This document shows positions 60,903 to 64,000 of a DNA stretch of 64,000 nt, piece after piece. The number at the start of each line of letters is the position of its first letter. The stretch's first letter is position 1. A program made the position numbers and the translations under genes. The notes under the pieces are model-generated. The model worked only from the letters and a program-made list of their open reading frames with translations. It searched no databases and was not told the DNA's origin. The stretch comes from Maritimibacter dapengensis (GTDB taxonomy: Bacteria; Pseudomonadota; Alphaproteobacteria; Rhodobacterales; Rhodobacteraceae): positions 62,001-126,000 of the forward strand of contig NZ_JAHUZE010000001.1 in assembly GCF_019218265.1 (NCBI RefSeq), given 5' to 3'.

Positions 60903-61514
60903 ATGCGCGCCGCCCGATTGCTTCACATGCTGCTCCTGCTTCAGAACCGCGGACGGATGACGACGGCCACACTCGCGGATGCGCTGGAGGTGTCGCGCCG
61001 CACCATTCTCAGGGATGTCGACGCGATGACCGAAGCCGGGCTGCCGGTGATCGTATTCCACGGACCGCGCGGCGGGATCGAACTTGGCTTCGACTACCGC
61101 ACGCGGTTGACCGGGCTGGACGCGGATGAGGCCGAGGCGATGGGCATTATCCTGTCCGCAACCCCGCCGGCACTGACCGCCATCGGGCGCGGTGACGCGG
61201 CGGACCGGGCGCGGGCCAAGATATGGGAGGCCTTTCCCGACCAGACGCGCGCAGCGATGGACGCGGCGCGCAGGCGTTTTCCGGTCCGCGTCGCGCAGGC
61301 CGGGACAGTGCCCGAGCGCGAAGCCCTGGCGCGCGCCGTGCGTGAACGCCGGATCGTCCGGCTCGACGCCACGGGGGCCGCGCGCAAGGTGCACCCGGTC
61401 GCGCTGGTCATGACACCTGGCGGATGGCTCGTGCGCGATGGTCTGAGCGGTGACGAGATCGCCGAGGCGGATTGGGGAGACATCAACATCTCGGCGCGGA
61501 GATTCGACGCGTGA
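60903..61514 (+). CDS. YafY/DeoR-type helix-turn-helix regulator, short
   Basis: This 203-aa protein starts with HTH_11: RAARLLHMLLLLQNRGRMTT, then LADALEVSRRTILRDVDAMT and GLPVIVFHGPRGGIEL. The middle is helical, and the end (ERRIVRLDATGAARKVHPVA, TPGGWLVRDGL) is a shortened WYL-like domain without the WYL residues and without the C-terminal extension (usual family length is about 230-330). It is likely the regulator of the divergent SRPBCC-DUF6855 pair. Confidence 0.87.
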   Translation: MRAARLLHMLLLLQNRGRMTTATLADALEVSRRTILRDVDAMTEAGLPVIVFHGPRGGIELGFDYRTRLTGLDADEAEAMGIILSATPPALTAIGRGDAADRARAKIWEAFPDQTRAAMDAARRRFPVRVAQAGTVPEREALARAVRERRIVRLDATGAARKVHPVALVMTPGGWLVRDGLSGDEIAEADWGDINISARRFDA

Positions 61515-61655
61515 CGCGCAATTCATGCAAGAAGATTCTCCAAACAGCCTTTTCGGCGCAAGAAACCCCCAAAGATGAGTAAGCAATCATGACTTTTTGG
61601 GAACTCTTTTCGCAGTTGCGGCATAGACTCCTCACATCAGCCAGCGGAGCTTCTC

Positions 61656-62657
61656 ATGATTCAGACCCCATACCTTCTGTTCCTCGGCGACGCGCCCGAC
61701 ATGCTCGCCGCCAAGGTCGCTATCGGTATTCGGGACTGGCGCCCCGACAACGCCGTTGGCCAGTTCCGCATGGAGGGTTGCAAGGCCGATCTCGGTCTGA
61801 CCGACATGACGCTGGCCGAGGCGAAGGCGGCCGGAGCCAAGACGCTTGTGATCGGTGTGGCCAACCGGGGCGGCGTGATCTCGCAGGCGTGGAAGAAGGT
61901 GCTCGTCGCAGCGCTCGAGGAAGGCTTCGACCTCGCGTCCGGCCTGCACAGCCTCCTGCGCGATGAGCCGGACCTCGTGGCCGTGGCCGCAGCGACCGGT
62001 CAGGCGCTTCATGACGTGCGCGTGCCGGAGGTCAAGTATCCCATCGCCAACGGCGAGAAGCGCAGCGGCAAGCGGTGCCTTGCGGTCGGGACGGATTGCT
62101 CGGTCGGCAAGATGTACACGGCGATGGCGATGGATGCCGAGATGCGCGAGCGCGGCATGAAGGCCACCTTCCGCGCAACCGGACAGACGGGGATCCTGAT
62201 TACCGGCGACGGTGTGCCGCTCGACGCCGTGATCGCGGATTTCATGGCCGGCTCGGTCGAATGGCTGACGCCCGACAACGATGACGACCATTGGGATCTG
62301 ATCGAGGGGCAGGGGAGCCTGTTCCACGTTTCCTACTCCGGCGTGACCATGGCGCTGATCCATGGCGGCGCGCCCGACGCCCTGATCCTCGCCCATGAAC
62401 CGACGCGCGAGCATATGCGCGGCCTGCCGGGCTACAGCCTGCCGAGCCTCGAGACCCTGCGCGACACCGCGCTGCCGCTTGCCCGCGTCGCCAACCCGGC
62501 CTGCGAAGTGGTGGGCATTTCGGTCAACACGCAGAACATGTCCGAGGACGAGGCGCGGGCCTATTGTGCGGAGACGGAAGCGCGGATGGGCCTGCCCACC
62601 ACCGACCCCTACCGTTTCGGCGCGGGCAAACTGGTGGACGCGCTGGCGGCTCTGTAG
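61656..62657 (+). CDS. dgcN: D-glutamate N-acetyltransferase DgcN (DUF1611)
   Basis: This 333-aa DUF1611 protein has a Rossmann-like N-terminal domain and a P-loop GTDCSVGKMYTAMAM (near residue 145), with FRATGQTGILITGDGVPLDA following. DUF1611 members paired with an enolase-superfamily epimerase have been described as DgcN, which N-acetylates D-glutamate with acetyl-CoA. The neighbour at 62745 is that epimerase (DgcA). This assignment rests on family and pairing. A hairpin separates the two genes. Confidence 0.85.
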   Translation: MIQTPYLLFLGDAPDMLAAKVAIGIRDWRPDNAVGQFRMEGCKADLGLTDMTLAEAKAAGAKTLVIGVANRGGVISQAWKKVLVAALEEGFDLASGLHSLLRDEPDLVAVAAATGQALHDVRVPEVKYPIANGEKRSGKRCLAVGTDCSVGKMYTAMAMDAEMRERGMKATFRATGQTGILITGDGVPLDAVIADFMAGSVEWLTPDNDDDHWDLIEGQGSLFHVSYSGVTMALIHGGAPDALILAHEPTREHMRGLPGYSLPSLETLRDTALPLARVANPACEVVGISVNTQNMSEDEARAYCAETEARMGLPTTDPYRFGAGKLVDALAAL

Positions 62658-62687
62658 GGTGGTCCCGTGCTGATGCCCGGGACCAGG

Positions 62688-62707
62688 GCGGGGGGCCAGC
62701 CCCCCGC
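62688..62707. terminator. GC-rich hairpin between dgcN and dgcA
   Basis: Stem GCGGGGGG / CCCCCCGC with a 4-base loop (CCAG). No good U-tract follows (CACCCCCGGGATATTT). It may reduce expression of dgcA relative to dgcN or stabilise an mRNA end. Confidence 0.5.
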
Positions 62708-62714
62708 ACCCCCG

Positions 62715-62734
62715 GGATATTTGACGACCGGAAA
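62715..62734 (+). repeat. Degenerate 3'-flank element, copy 4
   Basis: GGATATTT followed by GACGACCGGAAA resembles the other three copies (GCATATTT ... CACGATGAAA), with changes. It also follows a hairpin. The dgcA Shine-Dalgarno AGAGAGG overlaps its end. Confidence 0.4.
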
Positions 62735-62744
62735 GAGAGGGTCC

Positions 62745-63710
62745 ATGCGGCTGACCGTAACGCCTGAAACATTTCCGCTTGCCGAGGTTTTCACGATCTC
62801 GCGCGGGTCCAAGACATCTGCCGACGTGCTGACCGTGCGGATCGAAGATGCGGGCGTCCAGGGGTGGGGCGAATGCGTTCCCTATGCGCGCTATGGCGAA
62901 ACGCTTGCCAGCGTCACCGCCGAGATCGAGGGCCTGCCGGAGCGCTTCCGCCGCGACGACCTGTTCGACCTGTTGCCCGCAGGCGCGGCGCGCAACGCCG
63001 TGGATTGCGCGCTGTGGGATCTGGAAGCCAAACGCGCGGGCAAGCGGGTGTGGGAGCTTCTGGGTCTTGCGGTCCCCGGACCCGAGATCACGGCTTACAC
63101 GCTGTCGCTGGGCGAACCGGAGGCGATGGAGGCGTCCGCTGCGAAGAACGCCCATCGCCCGCTCCTCAAGATCAAGCTCGGCACGCCTGACGATATGACG
63201 CGGCTCGAGGCGGTGCGGCGTGGCGCGCCCAAATCGCGGATCATCGTGGATGCGAACGAAGGCTGGAGCGCAGCTGTCTATGCGGATCTCGCCCCGCATC
63301 TGGTGCGTCTGGGCGTCGACCTCGTGGAGCAGCCGCTTCCGGCGGGCGAGGACGAGGCGCTCATCGGCATGGATCGCCCTGTCCCGGTCTGTGCCGATGA
63401 AAGCGCGCATGACACGTCGACGCTGGCTGCGCTCAAGGGCAAGTACGACGTGGTGAACATCAAGCTCGACAAGACCGGCGGGCTGACCGAAGCGCTGCGC
63501 CTGCGCGATGCCGCCCGCACCGAAGGCTACCGCGTGATGGTTGGCTGCATGGTCGGCACGTCGCTCGCCATGGCGCCCGCGACGCTTGTGGCGCAGGGGG
63601 CAATGGTGACCGATCTCGACGGACCGCTCCTCTTGGCCGAAGACCGCCCCGCGCCGCTGATCTTCGACGAGGCGGGCGTGCATCCGCCCACGCCCGAGCT
63701 TTGGGGGTAG
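62745..63710 (+). CDS. dgcA: N-acetyl-D-glutamate racemase DgcA (enolase superfamily)
   Basis: This 321-aa enolase-superfamily protein is normally labelled dipeptide epimerase. It has the Lys-x-Lys motif LLKIKLG (near residue 145), metal ligands VDANEGW, LVEQPLP and CADES, and the opposite catalytic Lys in VNIKLDKTGG. Next to a DUF1611 gene it is best read as DgcA, converting N-acetyl-D-glutamate to the L form. ATG 62745 follows AGAGAGG. It ends one base before the next gene. Confidence 0.85.
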   Translation: MRLTVTPETFPLAEVFTISRGSKTSADVLTVRIEDAGVQGWGECVPYARYGETLASVTAEIEGLPERFRRDDLFDLLPAGAARNAVDCALWDLEAKRAGKRVWELLGLAVPGPEITAYTLSLGEPEAMEASAAKNAHRPLLKIKLGTPDDMTRLEAVRRGAPKSRIIVDANEGWSAAVYADLAPHLVRLGVDLVEQPLPAGEDEALIGMDRPVPVCADESAHDTSTLAALKGKYDVVNIKLDKTGGLTEALRLRDAARTEGYRVMVGCMVGTSLAMAPATLVAQGAMVTDLDGPLLLAEDRPAPLIFDEAGVHPPTPELWG

Positions 63711-63711
63711 T

Positions 63712-64000
63712 ATGCTGCGAGAGACGGTGATCTGGGATGTGGAGTTTCTGACCGACATAGGTGCGCCGCAACGCTTCTGGTGCGGCCCGAACGACCCGGA
63801 CCCGGTGCTGGTGCAGATCGGCGCAGTGAAGCTGGGTCTCGAAGAGGACTGTCCGATTGGCGCGACCTTTGAGCGGATCGTGACCCCGCGTGGCCGCGAC
63901 GGCAACGTGCTCGCCCCGTCCGCGCTGTTCACGAAGCTGACCGGGATCGACAAGGCCCGAATCGCGGCAGAAGGTGTCGGGCTTGCCCCTGCGCTTGAAG
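63712..64000 (+). CDS. Exonuclease-like protein (partial, runs off window)
   Basis: The open frame starts at ATG 63712, one base after the dgcA stop codon, and continues past the window end (96 codons seen). It reads MLRETVIWDVEFLTDIGAPQ, with the Asp-x-Glu pair of DEDD exonucleases (WDVEFLT) and VQIGAVKLGLEEDCPIG. It is probably a DnaQ/RNase T-like 3'-5' exonuclease domain, but only the start is visible. It may be co-transcribed with dgcA. Confidence 0.7.
   Translation, partial: MLRETVIWDVEFLTDIGAPQRFWCGPNDPDPVLVQIGAVKLGLEEDCPIGATFERIVTPRGRDGNVLAPSALFTKLTGIDKARIAAEGVGLAPALE

Noticed and set aside
61632-63953. 773-codon minus-strand frame opposite dgcN and dgcA
   Set aside because: Antisense shadow spanning two clear genes and their gap; composition typical of antisense of GC-rich DNA.

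Overview
The window looks like a chromosomal segment from a marine-type Rhodobacteraceae (roseobacter-like) alphaproteobacterium. It is GC-rich with strong third-position GC bias, genes abut with ATGA or GTGA overlaps, and the family set fits that group: an Mcl1-type malyl-CoA lyase, alphaproteobacterial GshA, a pyrB/pyrC' locus with plsY, uvrC-pgsA-moaD-moaE, lysA followed by a TIGR02302 protein, and ftsE-ftsX-plsC. I saw no rRNA, tRNA, CRISPR array, transposase or prophage gene. The organism call is inference from gene families recognised by eye.

Layout. 1-5424: an AT-rich left edge, uvrC, pgsA, moaD, moaE and two tandem alpha/beta-hydrolase-like paralogues. 5428-11540: an OmpA-family envelope protein with a long acidic tail and a small coiled-coil membrane protein, ubiA, then rsmE with a GNAT enzyme and a membrane protein. 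11564-14328: gshA and three tandem DUF805 membrane proteins. 14428-20413: a nine-gene minus-strand operon (pyrB, tail-anchored protein, two small membrane proteins, a DUF4268 nuclease-like protein, a dihydroorotase homologue lacking its metal ligands, GNAT, plsY, a MORN-like protein) joined mostly by 4-bp overlaps. 20542-28348: a uracil-DNA glycosylase homologue without iron-sulfur cysteines, moaB, an RND efflux pair, a DsbD-alpha-like periplasmic protein and YqgE. 28390-34577: thiolase, MarR, MFS transporter, DEAD-box helicase, asd and a small DNA-binding-like protein.

34697-38123: a MuiA/DUF4139-like secreted protein followed by the least explained part of the window. This is an array of five tiny genes (59-89 aa) made of a duplicated two-gene cassette plus one singleton; most carry an NVVSL-type motif and all end in alanine. 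A 36-bp palindrome closes the array and recurs, one base different, 5.8 kb away. 38187-46050: cdsA, plsC, carbonic anhydrase, leucyl aminopeptidase, an NlpC/P60 hydrolase, DUF2794, an SDR enzyme and a HTH regulator. 46124-53000: a LysR regulator, a cobalamin riboswitch in front of an unrecognised small protein, lysA, the TIGR02302 protein with a Gly-Gln tract, and a zinc-ribbon membrane protein. 53027-64000: ftsE, ftsX, plsC, a PPOX flavoprotein, accA, an AraC/GyrI cluster, mcl1, a small SRPBCC cluster with a YafY-type regulator, dgcN-dgcA (D-glutamate use) and the start of an exonuclease-like gene.

Phospholipid synthesis recurs through the window (pgsA, plsY, cdsA, two plsC-type acyltransferases, accA), alongside cell division and envelope genes (ftsEX, OmpA-like, NlpC/P60), amino acid and pyrimidine synthesis (asd, lysA, pyrB) and molybdopterin synthesis (moaB, moaD, moaE). 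The items most worth follow-up are the micro-gene array, the riboswitch-controlled unknown protein, the catalytically dead PyrC', the foreign-looking DUF4268 gene seamlessly inside the pyr operon, and a 22-base element found at several gene 3' ends.
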